Origin: Parasponia andersonii
Lineage: Eukaryota; Streptophyta; Magnoliopsida; Rosales; Cannabaceae
DNA: 64,000 bases
Assembly (NCBI GenBank): GCA_002914805.1
Contig: JXTB01000006.1
Coordinates: 513,850-577,849, forward strand
Direction of reading: 5' to 3'
The position numbers were made by a program, and so were the translations under genes. The notes beneath the pieces are model-generated. The model ran no database searches, had not been told where the DNA came from, and saw nothing but the letters and a program-made list of their open reading frames with translations. Every line of letters starts with the position of its first letter. Position 1 is the first letter of the stretch. This document shows, in pieces, positions 11,473 to 23,689 of this stretch.

Positions 11473-13579
11473 ATGTCTAGTAGTGAGGAATTTAGGGAAG
11501 GGAATGCATTTTCAAGAGAATCATCCAATACAAGCATTAGCTCTATAAACCTCGAAGACTATCTTGAGCCAGAACCTGAAGTAGAAATGACCGGGGCCAG
11601 GCAAAGTAGTCCTCATATCAGGGATGCCCCTGCATTTGCAACGGGTTATCACTATGTAGAGGGAGATTGGTCATGTACCAATATAAAGATGAGCTGTACA
11701 ACAAACAAGCTCAGAAAGATCGTATGCAACTACAAAATCGACGTCCCTCTTCGCCTTCCCACAGAGTTCAATCGACTACACACACCTCTTCGCGGAATCG
11801 CCTCATTCTCAAAAGCAGTTGTCAGATGTGGTGTCCGCCTCCCACTTTATCCATACATAAAATCGATCGTCGATTATTATGGAGTTTTCCCTTTTCGACT
11901 AACCCCAAACACATATAGATACATGGTAGGTCTTACATATTATACCATAAATTAGGTTTAGAGTCCCCCACTCTTGAGGAGTTCACTTGGTTCTACAAAG
12001 TAAAATCGAACCCATCAGATTTTGGCTTCTTCTATGTGAGTAAGTGGTCGAACCAAGCAATAAAAACTATCCACGGGGTCCGCAACAATATGGAAAAATG
12101 GAAAAATTCATTTTTCCACTTTGACTACACGGATAACAGTTTCTTTCAAAACCCTGGTAGGTAACTTTCAGCTTATTGCTTTCTCTATATAAATATATCA
12201 TTTTGATCATATTCGTATATCATCGCAGATAATAGGGAATGATCAGGACTCTCCAAAGAGCAGTTCGCAAGGGTATATAAAATAAACAACTTTCTGACTG
12301 AAGAATTTGATTGGAAGAGGCTTGGGACGATCAAGAACCTAGTTGCTTGTGGATTGATTCCAAGGGGAGCTGCTCTTTTAGATTCTACCAACCGTCCGAC
12401 TAAACCCTCGAGCTCAAAGAAGCAGCCGAGGAAACAGAAGGAAAAGATTGCCTCATCTTCTAAACCTAGGAAACGAAAAGCACCTGCCACTCCTACTATC
12501 TCGGAACCATCGTCTTCAGAAGCTACATCGCCACTAATTTCTCAGCAGTAAGAAGGTAATTATTATTTTTTCTTTGTCGTATTATATACCTCGCATGCTA
12601 ACCAATCATATTTGTTCAGAAATGGCAATTGGCAGCAGACTGCGAGCACCAGCTTCAACTCTGGGTCAATGGCAAAGTCCAAGACACCAAACAGTACACC
12701 CCCTTCCTCGACGAAAGGGAAAGAGAAGGTTGACATTTCAAAGAAGTGAAAAGTCACCTTCAAGGATATCCCAACAAGCTTATCTCCTCCTCAGCCTTCA
12801 AAAACTGCGAGTCAGCCAGAGCCATCCAAGGATACAACCACCTATTCTGAGGGACCGAGCCAGGCCGACAAGGACGATGAACTTTTCGCACTCCTTCGCC
12901 AATTGCCAGAAAAAGCTGGCATGAGCACAGCCTTCATCGACCGTTTCACTTCTGAGGATGGTTGGGAGAGGATGAAGCGACGACTAGCCAAGGTCGATTT
13001 TAGTTCTGCAATGAAGATGTTGGCAAATGTAAGCATCTTCTACCTTTGCTCTTTGACACACTTTTCTTATATTGATGTGTGTTATGTTTTCAGACCGCTG
13101 CAGCTGCTGTTTTGATATATGATCCGGTCCTTGAATGCATGGAGAAGGCCAAAAAAGTCAAAGAAATAACTCAACCATTCGAGGACTCGGAGAAGACTCG
13201 CGAAGAAGAGACAAAATCCTTCAAGTTGGAGAATCAGAAGCCGCGTGAGGGTCCGGCCAAGGAAAAGCTTGAAAGGGAGAAGCTCGAGGAAATAATTAAA
13301 GAATTTGAGAAGACTATCTCCAAGTATCCAGATATTCTGAAGGAGACGACAGCAGAGGCAGCTCGCAAGGCTGTAGAAGAGTTCAGGGCCACTGAAGACA
13401 AGGAACTCGAAGAAAAAGCTAGTGACATTACCTCATCAACCATAATATACAATATCTTATGCGATCATCTGGATTTCGACTTTTTCATCCTTGGTGAAGA
13501 TGTGGTCGAGCTTGTCCACAGCTGGAAGGAAAGCAAAGTTGCAAAAACTAAAGATGGTGGAGCGAGCACATCTACATAA
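11473..13579 (+). pseudogene. Spliced antisense gene of the Tat element (gypsy-type transposon domain plus coiled coil), decayed
   Basis: Four exons on + with matching phases: 11473-12156, 12229-12547, 12620-13028 and 13094-13579 (TAA). Exon 1 has an acidic Ser-rich start, then a domain with GVRLPLYPYIKSIVDYYGVF and RLTPNTYRYMVGLT. This resembles the plant 'putative gypsy-type transposon' domain (Pfam Transposase_28 as I recall it). Exons 2-3 are basic, Lys/Ser/Pro-rich and low complexity. Exon 4 is a Glu/Lys-rich coiled coil ending GGASTST. Breaks: a one-base frameshift near 11950 (the domain resumes as LESPTLEEFTWFYKVK in the next frame) and in-frame TGA stops near 12240 and 12748. Extra antisense ORFs are known in Tat elements; their function is unknown. 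Despite the Pfam name, no transposase activity should be assumed. Confidence 0.75.
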
Positions 13580-14429
13580 ATTATTATTATTATTTTTATT
13601 TTACAAAGTTTTAGAACAATGCGGGGTGGTCCCCCCCCTTTTTTTTTTTTTGCTTTGTAATATTTTGCTTGCATACAGGTACGAGCTTTTATCAATGAAT
13701 ATTTTTTTGTCAGATGTTTATTCCTGCAAACAATTAAAACATTGCATTGTAATATAAAGATGCATAATTTAACCAAGTAGTCAATCACTAGGTGACTAAT
13801 CGGTATGCTATTATGATTCGAATCCAACTAACTTAAAACAGATTTTAAGTGTTAGGATAGGTTAGGTCACTTAAGAAAACAGCAAGTATGAGTGATGCGA
13901 ACTCAATACTGTTTTTCAAAAATTCCACGAAAAAATGTAATATAGCAATATATCGTATCGAACAATGAATGTTTTGCTTAGTTATTTTGTTGTTCGAGGA
14001 GGAAAATTGCGTAATACGATATGCTATGGCATGAACCGAGGAGAAAATCCTAAGATTTTAAGAAATTTTAGAAATTCGGCGATCTAAAATTCCAACCCCT
14101 CTAAATGAACGTTTTCATAGTCCCTTAGGAAGCAAGTAAGAGATAACATTCTGATCCCACTGCCCCTTGAGTTTTATAGTATTCGAAGACTGCTATAAAA
14201 CTATAAAAGATGAACCAAATAAAATTAAATAATCGAAGAAAAGACATCTTTATTGATGAATGACGATGAATGACTAATAGCAAGAAAACATCTTTATTGA
14301 TGAATGCGACGAATGATGAATAACGAATAACGAATATAAGATGCCCCCCAGGTCGTTGAAAATACACGAAGATATACATGAAGATTTACTGATAATAGCG
14401 ACAAAGTTGTTCTGTATTCCAAGCATACT
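13580..14429. other. Non-coding spacer inside the Tat element
   Basis: Lies between the tail-to-tail ends of the antisense gene (+) and integrase (-). It probably holds both 3' UTRs. No conserved frame seen; frames of 84-120 aa here overlap in antisense and look like chance. Contains a C7T11-like homopolymer junction near 13631-13650. Confidence 0.5.
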
Positions 14430-15702
14430 CGATCTTTTATTTACCAGTGCAAGCTAACTTATAAGTCTCAGGTCGAATGACGACATCAATAACATATGGT
14501 CCTTCCCAAGAGGGTTAAAATACACCAGTACTGTGCTCTTTATTATTAGGTAGAACTTGTCAAAGAATAAGATCACCAACTTCAAATCCCCTGCTTCTGA
14601 CTTTAGAGTTATAATATCGAACAATGCGCTGTTGATATGATGCGATCCGAAGCTGAGACTGCTCGTACCTTTCTTCTAAAAGATCGAGCTCAATCCTCAT
14701 TAGTGTGTTATTCTGTTCTTGCACATAAGTAGATCATCGTAGAGAGCTCGCACCAATTTCTACTTGTACCTTTGCTTCGTATCCATAAGCTAAAGAGAAT
14801 GAACTCTCTCCAGTAGTGGTTCGTTGAGTGGTGCGATAAGCCCATAATATTTCAGGAAGCATATCTAGCCAAGCTCATTTATGCTCTTCTAGCTTTATCT
14901 TTAGGTTCTGTTTTAGTATCTTGTTTATGGCTTCGACCCGCCCATTGGCTTGTGGATGAATAATAGTGGAGAAACTCTTCTTGACGCCTAAGTTGTCATA
15001 GAAATTATGGAACTCATCGCAGTCAAATTGTTTCCTATTATTAGAAATTATAGTATGTGGTATACTATAATGGCAGATTATAGATTTGTAAACAAAATCT
15101 ATCATCTTCTTTGCAGAAATGGTACTCAAGTCTTCAACTTCTATCCACTTAGTGAAATAATCGACTGGGACTACTGCATATTTTAATCTACCTCGCGCTA
15201 ATAGAAGCATTCCGATAATATCAATTCCCCATACTACAAATGGCCATGGACTAGTCATTGGATTTAGAGAAACATGTGGCATTCTAGGAACAGTTGCAAA
15301 TCGTTGACATTTGTCACACCTCCTAGCAAATTCTATTGTATCCTTCTTCACAGTTGGCCAAAAATACCTTTGTTTGAGAACCTTGTTCGCAAGTGTCTGC
15401 CCTCCTGAATGGTTTCTGCATATTCCTTCGTGAATTTCCCTCATAATGTAGTGTGTTTTTTCTTCATCAACACATAATAATAACGGTGAGCTAAAACTTC
15501 TTCGATAAAGCTTCCCATCATAGATGATATAGCGAGCTACCTTCATTTGAAGTCGCTTTGCATCATCTTTACTTTCGGAGAAATCGCCATGTTGTAGATA
15601 CTTCATTATAGGATCTATCCACGATGGTTTTTTGCCAACCGGTATGGTTACTTGGGGCTCTACCTTGATACTTAGTTTTGTAAGAAATTCGACAGGAACC
15701 AC
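14430..15702 (-). pseudogene. Tat element integrase, inactivated
   Basis: Reads from 15702 leftwards. It holds the Zn-binding region (CDKCQRF near its C-terminal half), then the catalytic core: first Asp in VVWGIDIIGML, and the final Glu in NGRVEAINK. The second catalytic position, normally Asp in a TDNG-type motif, reads ISNNRKQFD, so Asp is replaced by Asn. After the open frame ends at 14875 the same protein continues as LPEILWAYRTTQRTT and then EVGDLIL towards about 14430, interrupted by TGA where relatives have Arg, and by TAA. The enzyme would join retroelement DNA to the genome if intact; here it cannot work. Confidence 0.85.
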
Positions 15703-15787
15703 CTTTAATAACTCGACATTTTTTGTTGAGACGAGCTTAGCTAGAGCATCTGCTTGAGTATTCTTAATGCGAGGAAGAAATTGAATG

Positions 15788-17404
15788 TTATAAGCAGTAA
15801 ATGTCGAGAACAGTCTTTGTAGCTCCTATAAGTAAGCCATCATTCTCTCTTCTTGCTTGATATTCACTGATCACTTGACAAACGACCAGCTGAGAATCAC
15901 TGTATACCACAATTATTTCGGGCTTTATTTCTTGTGTGAGCTTTAGCCCAGCTATCAGTGCTTCATATTCTACCTCATTATTTGACGCTGGAAATTTGAA
16001 GCGAAGTGCACAATGAATATTGTGCCCTTCAGGACTGATCAGTACTAACCTCGCACTGGCTCCATTCTCATTTGACGATCCATCGACGTAAAGTTTCCAT
16101 AATCTTGATAAATCTATAATAGATTTTTTGATCACTTCTGTGGGGAGATTGACATTATACGTAAATTCTACAATAAAATCTGCAAGAGCTTGACCTTTAA
16201 TTGCAGTGCGAGGTTGAAAACTGATATCAAATTGACTCAACTCAATGGCCCACTTAAGTAGTCATCCTGAAGCCTCAGATTTTTGCAGAACCTGCTTTAA
16301 TGGAAAATTTGTAAAAAATTTGATGGAGTGCACATGAAAATAAAGTCGAAGATTCTTGGATACGACGATGAGTGCTAATGCCAACTTCTCCATCTCTGGA
16401 TATCTCGTTTCAGCATCAAGCAACCTTTTACTTATGTAATATACCAGTCGCTGTATCTTTTCTTCTTCTCAAATTAACACAGCACTTATCGCATATTTGG
16501 AAACAACGAGATACAAGTATAACTCTTCCCCCGGGTTTGGCTTTGACAAGAGTGGAGGAGAACCTAAGTGTGCTTTTAATTCTTGAAACCCCTGCTTGCA
16601 TTTTTTAGTCCACTCGAACCTCTTCGACCTTCAATACTTCAAAGAATGGTTGACATTTATCGGTTGACCTGGATACAAATTGACTCAATGCAACCACTCT
16701 TCCCGCAAGGCTCTGCACGTCTTTGGGTTTACGAGGGGATTGCATATCAATCAGTGCTTGTATCTTCTAAGGGTTAGCCTTGATTCGTCGCTGATTGACC
16801 ATGAACTCCAGGAATTTTCCAGATCCTACTCCAAATGCGCACTTCTGGAGGTTCAGCTTCATCTGATATTCCGAAGAATTTTGAACATTTTATCAAGATG
16901 CTTGACGTGATCTTTAGCTTCCTTCGACTTTACTAATATGTCATCAACATATACTTCCATTATCTTGCCAATTTGTTTTGTAAACAACATATTGACAAGA
17001 CGCTGATAAGTCACTCCTGCATTGACGAGTCCAAAGAGCATCTTCTTGTAATGGTACAATCCTCGATCAGTGATGAACGAGGTATGCTCTTTATCTAGCT
17101 CGTATATGGCGATTTGATTGTAACCAGAATACGCGTCCATAAAGCTTAAGAGTTCATGTCCCAACGTCGCAAATACAAGCTGGTCGATTCTTGGAAGGGA
17201 AAAAATGTCCTTCGGGCATGATTTGTTGAGGTCGGTAAAATCGATGCAAGTTCTCCACTTTCCGTTAGGTTCTTTACTAAAACTGGGTTTGCAAGCCAGT
17301 TTGGGTAGAAAGATTCTCTGATGAATCCAATTTCGAGCAACTTCTCTACCTATTCTTTCAATGCGACGTAGCGTTCTGGATTCATGGCACTTCTTTTTTG
17401 CCAT
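15788..17404 (-). pseudogene. Tat element reverse transcriptase with two RNase H domains, frameshifted
   Basis: RT domain at 17404-16859 with KWRTCIDFTDLNKSCPKD, SFMDAYSGYNQI and the catalytic YVDDILVKSK. The connection follows through several frames: a frameshift near 16635 and stops near 16260. A first, retroviral-type RNase H remnant lies at about 16560-16260 (fragments resembling KPNPGEELYLYL). A second, archaeal-like RNase H (LYVDGSSNENGA, then NNEVEYEALIAGL and VVYSDSQLVV) lies at 16240-15788. Two RNase H domains in tandem are characteristic of Tat elements. The catalytic RT Asp pair is intact but the frame is not. Confidence 0.85.
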
Positions 17405-18145
17405 ATAGCTTCTTCGTTATATCTATATTAAGGCGATGACACATGATATTCAGATCAATCCCCACCATATCCGAATGTTGCCATGCGAAGATATCCAAGT
17501 TTGATTTCAGAAAAGCAATCAATGAAGTTCGCACGGGTTCTTGAAGCTTCGCTCCAATTTTTCGAACCTTCGAAGACCTATCAATCGGCAAATCTTCTAA
17601 GTCTTCTATAGGTCTAGTCTTGACATCTCCATCGATTTCTCGAGGATCGAGGTCATTGATTAACATTTCGCCTGATGCTTCCCTCGACACTTTACTTGAC
17701 GCTTCACCTAACGCTTCACCTTGTAGCTGGATCATCATTGTGCGAGGTGTCATATCTTTTGCTGCGAGCTTTATTGAATTATTATAACAAGTCCTCGCGT
17801 CATATTGGTTGCCTCGTACTTCGCCTACTCCATGTTGAGTCAGGAACTTCATAGCAAGGTGGTAGAGTGAAGTAACTGCTCGAAGTTCCCTCAGTATTGG
17901 TCTTCCAAGTACAACATTAAAAACAGAGGGACAACCCACAACTAAGAATCGGGTCATTACCGTTGAAACCCTAGGATAAGTTCCAACATTGACCATTAAC
18001 TCAATCATGCCCCTAGGCATTATGCTGTTACCAGTAAATCCGTAAAGTGGAGTGACACTTCCATTAAGGTCACTTTCACTCAACCCAACTTCTTAAATGC
18101 CTCATAGTATAGGATGTCGATGACACTTTCATTATCGACCAATAC
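17382..18145 (-). pseudogene. Tat element aspartic protease region
   Basis: The C-terminal part of the protease fold is recognisable as FNVVLGRPIL in a 233-aa frame that overlaps the RT frame at 17382-17404. Just upstream, at about 18145-18095, the same strand reads VDNESVIDILYYEAFKKLG then stop. This sits where the catalytic Asp-Thr/Ser-Gly loop should be, so the Gly-containing triad is not preserved. Downstream residues (about 17380-17700) form the protease-RT linker ending near AWQHSDMVGID. Confidence 0.7.
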
Positions 18146-18430
18146 TCGCCATAGCTATGTACTTCCACAGTTGATCTTTATGACCTCCCTTGCATCCTAC
18201 TCCGTGAAGGTAATATCCAGATCTGGTACCCGTTGAAGCTTTTGTGGTCGCTGCTCAAGATGTATAACATTGGTCAACGGTTGCTATCGTGCTTCTTGTG
18301 CATACCTATCTTGTGCCCTCTTCGAATCTCCACTAACGTGCAGTCCTACAAAAATAGTTCACACCTCGCATTGAATTTCTGGAGGTCGCTGTCAGTTTTC
18401 TTCTAGCCTTTCATTGTTCTGTTTAGTGTA

Positions 18431-20167
18431 CTACCGCAACCGCCCTTCTTTAATTAATCTTTCTATTTCATCTTTTAAGGCAAAGCAGTTATTAGTATCG
18501 TGTCCAATGCCATTGTGATACCGGTAGAACTTGTTAGGATCACGCCTCGCTTTATCCCTTTTTATTAGTTCCAATAGACGATATCGCTCCTGCTGGTTTG
18601 TGACCACATAGATATCACCTATGGGTGCGTTCAGTTCAATATAACTGTTGAACCTCATGATATCTCATGGAATCTCATGCTTTTTCTATTTAGGCTGCTT
18701 CTCAGTCGATTATTCATTACTTCTTTTGTTTGACTTCTTGTTATTATTATTACTGGTCGTGGTCGCATCTTTAGCAGCAACTTTTCCTCCTTCTTTTATC
18801 GTCTTATGAAGATTTTCATGTGAAGATTTCACCCTCAGATGTCGATCAACTCTTCGATAGAAGTCTTCAAGGATTCTGCATTCTCGCTCAAGTAACTATT
18901 CCTAGAGTTTAGTCTCTGGTGACACCCCAGCCATCATTAGAGTTAAAACTCCTCCTTCAGGTGGGTTATTGACCTTTGCCAACTCTGAGATAAAGCAATT
19001 AAAGTAAGATCGTAGAGTTTTCTCCGGACTTTGCCCAATAGCAGAGAGACTAACCAGTGGAACAGTAAAATTCTTCGCAGCCTGGAATTGCCTCAAGAAT
19101 GCAGTCTGAAGTTGTTGCCAGGACGAGATTGAACCAGACTTGAGTCCTCATAACCACTTCTTCGCGACTCATGTGAGAGTTACAACGAAACATCTGCAAC
19201 GTGCGAGAACATCGACACAATAAAGTTCCATCAGGTCGCTGAAGTGATCCATATGGTCCTGTGTTTTCCCATCAAAAGTGTTTATGGTGGGAAGTTTGAA
19301 TCCAGCAGGTAAGGCAGCAGCTCTAATCTCCTCGCTGAATGGCGATTGACAATACCCATCAGCGAGCTCATCGTCCCAGCCAGCCAATGCATCTAATGCG
19401 ATCCTCAAATTATGAACATCAACGTTCAGAGGGAGAACATTATCTTTTACCGGTGGTAGGGGTGGACTTTGATCGTTATCACGATATAAGGTAGATTGGT
19501 CTGGCAGGGTCTACTACGACCTTTGTATGGATTCCAATGAAATAGTGCGATGAGATTGACTTCGGTCGTTATGATGCAATGTAGATCGCTCCTGACTACA
19601 TCGCTGTTCTAGATGCTGTCTTAGGTCTGCAGGATTCTGTCGAGACTCCCTACTAATCCTTTCAAAGATGCTCCTCGATTGACATTTTTGCTCATTGTTT
19701 AGACAATTATGATTGACAGTTTCTCTCCGAGAAGGTTGTCCACAATTATGATCAGTGCTTGAACTTTCAGTACCAGATTCCAGAGGCAAGTTTGCAACCT
19801 TGCCTTTTCCCTTGGAGGTGCGATCTCCATGACACTCTGGCTTGGCTTTATGCTGGTCGCAGTTCTCTGTCTCTAGAATCTTAACTCCTCTCTCAGGTAG
19901 TTGAGCAGGAAGTCCTCTGGGACGTTCGTGCTATGGTAGAGTCACCATCTGTCCCTCAGCAAGTCGTCGTAAAGAGTCATTAATCTGACTAGTGATTTGC
20001 TGAAGGTTCACCAGTGCCTCCTCTATGCGATCCTGTCTCTGAACAATATTTTTTAGTATGGTCACGGATGGCTAATCCTGAGCATGATCTACCTATGCAG
20101 CAGCAGTGCTTTGGGGTTGGTTTTGGCTAATTCCCGTGTTTCTAGTAGTGTTTCTGGTGTTTGTCAT
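18431..20167 (-). pseudogene. Tat element gag, several fragments
   Basis: The ATG is probably at 20167, about 60 bases inside the 5' LTR. The N-terminal third (to about 19514) is polar and Gln/Ser/Arg-rich with at least two early TAG stops. The gag core is visible at 19408-19169 (ALPAGFKLPTINTFDGKTQD, the usual plant gypsy gag opening) and at 19096-18902 (FNCFISELAKVNNP). The nucleocapsid end at 18658-18431 has YRYHNGIGHDTNNCFALKDE, where the Zn knuckle has lost its first Cys. Gag would form the particle; this copy cannot. Confidence 0.75.
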
Positions 20168-20227
20168 TGTTAAAGAAGCGGAATTGACAAATTTTTTTGC
20201 TGGAATAGCCCTCCTTCTAGCGTAAAT

Positions 20228-20893
20228 TGTTGACGGAGGTTTTGTCAACAATGAATTTAGGAAATTACAAGATGTGGCTTGTGTGTAAAAAGGGTTGATA
20301 AATCAAAGCAAGTAAAGAGACAAGAATTTTATAGTGGTTCAGCCCCAAAAAAGATGAGCCTACGTCCACTGTCCTTCACTATTTTCTAGAGAATTACAAG
20401 AATTTCTTTAAGTTTCAAGGTGAGAGTCCAGAGAGAGAGATACAGAGTGTAGTCTAGAAAGAAGAAGTAAAAGTAAAAGTCCAAAAGTAAAAGTCCCAAA
20501 AACAGAAAAATCCCTCACAGCAACATTGAACTCCCCTTATATAGGTGAGGATAGTTCAATATTTCCCAATTGTAAAAACGGGTAAGTGTGTAATCAGAAA
20601 ATACAATTTGAATAACAATATAACTGGGTAATAACTTAAATGGAACGATTGGTCGATCTTCAAAGAGAAACTTTGTTTCCCCTTCTTTGTAGATGACCCG
20701 TTTGATGAAGCTTAATCTAGTTTCTTTTTCATACTAGTCGCACTTAACTAATTTGAAGGAGGTCGAACTTAACTTATTCAGAGGAGGTCGCACCTTGATC
20801 AAGAAAATTCTCATGCGACGTGACGCGTCCAACCGAGTTACTAACTTTTCCCTTTTGGCATTGACCAACATATAAATTTTAGACCGCACAACA
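20228..20893 (-). repeat. 5' LTR of the Tat element
   Basis: 666 bp, TGTTGACG to CGCACAACA on +, ending at the CATAG duplication (20894-20898). It is the more complete copy and retains about 80 bases missing from the other LTR. Promoter TATA in element sense at about 20531-20547. The bases just inside the element read on minus ATTTACGCTAGAAGGAGGG. A primer-binding site is expected there, but the usual TGG start is absent, so it is mutated or unusual. Confidence 0.9.
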
Positions 20894-20898
20894 CATAG

Positions 20899-23194
20899 TT
20901 TTTTTTTAATTTCCTATTGCAACTATAAATTAATTCTCTCATGTGAGATGTTCAGTTTTTCAATTGGCAATTATATTCATGTAAGTGTGCCTATTTTTCC
21001 TTTCAGCCGCGAAGAACCTTTCTTCCTTTCTTTTTGGTGTTCCGTGCTGAGTATTAATCTGCTAGGTACGTAAAAAAGTAACCCATTTGATATGTTTCTT
21101 TTTATGATTTTATTTGGGAGATTTGAGGCTTTACATCAACAATTAAAATTAAGTAATTATATTGAATTTGAGAAAATAAATTCAAAATAGTAAAAATATG
21201 AAAATTTTATTAATTAGAATTAAACTTGATTACGTTTTGTTGTTTCTATCGTTTTTTTTTTCTGAGTACTTTTGTTTCCATTATTAGTGCAATAAAAATT
21301 ACTTAATAGGGGATGTATACAGAGAAATGGGTATTTTTAGAACATAAAGAATGTACCAAGAACAAAATAAAATTTTAAAACAATTATTTTGTAATGCTAA
21401 AAGAAATTGAGTGTAAATGGTACAATTGTTGATGTATTTAGACCTTCTTTTTAAAAATAAACAAATAAACAAATAAATAGTTTAGTGAAAATTTCCCTTT
21501 TTCTACACTTTATTTTACAAAATGTAACCTTCTTTTGATTCTCAAAAATAAAAATATCCCCTTATTTTTAATAACAAAATGACCAAAATTATTAGTTTTT
21601 TAGTGTGTGTATATATACATGTTTCCATTTTTTTTTTTGAAAATTTTCTCAAAGGAACTAAGTTAATAACTACCCAAATTTGGCTATAAAAAGAGTACGA
21701 ATTTTTTTTTAAAAAAAAAAGAGAAATATCCCTCATAATACATTTAATAGTACCCCAATCCCAATAAAAGTGCAGGCCATCATATTCTTATTATAAGAAA
21801 TACGATTGCATATGTCACTTCCCAGTAACGAAAAAAATCTCTTTCAAGGTGTTCATGAATAAACTCCACAACCACTTCCTTTCATGGTATCTATTAGAAG
21901 ACACCATATAGACCTTTTGACTATGTTCATCAGTAAACGCCATAACAATCCAATCCTAGACACGAATTACAGACCCATAATTATCAAGCTCGACGACTCT
22001 AAGAAAAGATCTTGACATGATGAAATCTTCTAATTCCAGCTTTTGAGAACTTCAGATCTAGAAGAATACTAGCAATACACCCATAAATACAAACAATATT
22101 TAGGGAGAAAAAAAAAAGAACCTCTCTAGATCTGGATCAAAACTGATACAGATTTGAGAAAATTGTAAAACTTAGACTCACACATACACGAGGTCGGTAT
22201 TAAAAACAAGAAATAAAGTGGAAGGATTTGGGGGTTATCGTATCCTAAGCATTGTTATTTCAAATTGTGTTAATTACTATGATATTAGTAGTCTAATTTT
22301 ATCTAAGCTATTTATACTTCAATCAAAGGTGTAATCAATCAAATGGTAAAATGCAATTAAAGGATTAAAAATGGATTTGAATAAAACTCAAAATATCAAA
22401 AGGGATAAAAACTATGAGAAAGAGTCTAGAGTCTTGATTTCACTCTTGATACCTATACTATCATATTTTGTAACTATTCATTAACCTCTTATTTGTCATT
22501 AATCAAGGGGTTAATTTTAGTCTTATTACCTTTCTCAAGTGTCAAATAAGACTCTATATGAAATTAGTCAATTTGGCATCTCTATCTAAAGTAACTAACT
22601 AAACATGCATTAAGCTACCCATTTAGATTTATCTAGAGCTAAGGTCTCCCGAACCCATTAACACTAAGCATGTGTTCCTCAAATTATGTAAATAATTCAA
22701 TCTCTTCTAAGTATTAGAATCACAAACAATCATTAACCAATTGATTTCCCAATCTAATTAGAAGTATTAAGCACTCAAAAAACACAAATGAAAGACAAGA
22801 AAATTTTATTAATAAGTTGAAAAATATTCAAGACATAGGATATTTGGAACTACATCAAGCCCCTAGATAAGAATTTAGCTATATATAATTGTATCCAAAA
22901 ATAATACCATAGAGAAGTTTGTAATTGAAAGCATGTTTAAGACTATCCCAATTACAACTTCAAAAAAAGAAAATAAAGAAGAAATAAAGAAAAGAAAGAA
23001 GAAAAATTATGGTGAAGGAGCCTCCAGGCTTGATTCTCCAAGAAATATTCAAAGAAAGTCTTCAAGAAAGCTAAGCTCCAAGTCTTTCTATTTAGTAAAT
23101 TTTGCTCTCCTTAAAATCTCATTGGGAAGTATGCCTTCACTTCTTTTTTTAGCTTCTCTTCTAGATCAAATTAAGGTACACTTAAGAAAAAACA
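20899..23194. other. AT-rich intergenic DNA, repeat-like in part
   Basis: No gene supported. The part from about 22200 to 22930 has the look of an old repeat (evenly spaced, moderately complex, non-coding), but I could not define borders or a family. A 93-aa Lys-rich frame at 22933-23214 runs into the LTR at 23195 and is not credible. Confidence 0.4.
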
Positions 23195-23610
23195 TGTTAG
23201 AATTTGGTTTTTAGCTTTTGTAATTATTTTGCATTTTGTCCCATATTGCTTGTGTATGAATATTTGGGGTCTACAGTTGGCTATAAATAAAGCCTTCTAT
23301 AATTGGTTTTAATCATCCCAAAATTAGTTCCCTATTAGTAAGGATCTTTATTCCTAAGGACCTCTATAGTTTTATTTTTACCCATTTTTCCTATTTGTTT
23401 TTGGGTTTTTACATTATAAAATTTTGTATTTCCTCTTATTTGAAGTTAGTGAAGTGATCTTGTTGAACTTTAATTTTATTTTTGCATTTAGTATTTTCTG
23501 CGCATTTTCTGCTTTCGTTAATTTCAATAGCTAGTTAGTAATTTATATTTAATATTGTCTTAAGTATTAAATATAAGCATTTAGAGTAGACGTACTTCCG
23601 CTGCACAACA
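23195..23610 (+). repeat. 5' LTR of a truncated copia element
   Basis: 416 bp starting TGTTAGAATTTGG and ending GCTGCACAACA. A TATA box lies at about 23280-23292 (GGCTATAAATAAAG). It is followed after two bases (AG) by a tRNA-iMet primer-binding site, which fixes its right border. No partner 3' LTR is present in the window. Confidence 0.8.
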
Positions 23611-23612
23611 AG

Positions 23613-23624
23613 TGGTATTAGAGT
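23613..23624 (+). other. tRNA-iMet primer-binding site (copia)
   Basis: TGGTATTAGAGT. It matches the plant initiator-Met PBS (TGGTATCAGAGC) except for C-to-T changes, and lies two bases after the LTR end. Confidence 0.75.
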
Positions 23625-23689
23625 AGTAGGTTCACCCTAAGCTTTGTTTAGTAGTTATTTGAAATATTAGCAGAAATGTTAGAATTTTT

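Larger units (their letters stand above)
9800..20893 (-). mobile_element. Ty3/gypsy LTR retrotransposon, Tat lineage, full length but inactive
   Basis: An 11.1-kb element bounded by two related LTRs and an exact 5-bp target duplication CATAG (9795-9799 and 20894-20898). gag and pol read on the minus strand in the order gag, protease, RT, two RNase H domains, integrase. Tat membership is supported by RT motif NAGVTYQRLVN, a second RNase H of the archaeal-like type, and a long extra region between pol and the 3' LTR carrying a gene on the opposite strand. The two LTRs differ at roughly two dozen of about 300 bases compared by eye, so the insertion is old. Frameshifts, many stops and loss of catalytic residues make it inactive. 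A solo LTR of the family is at 57225. Confidence 0.93.
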
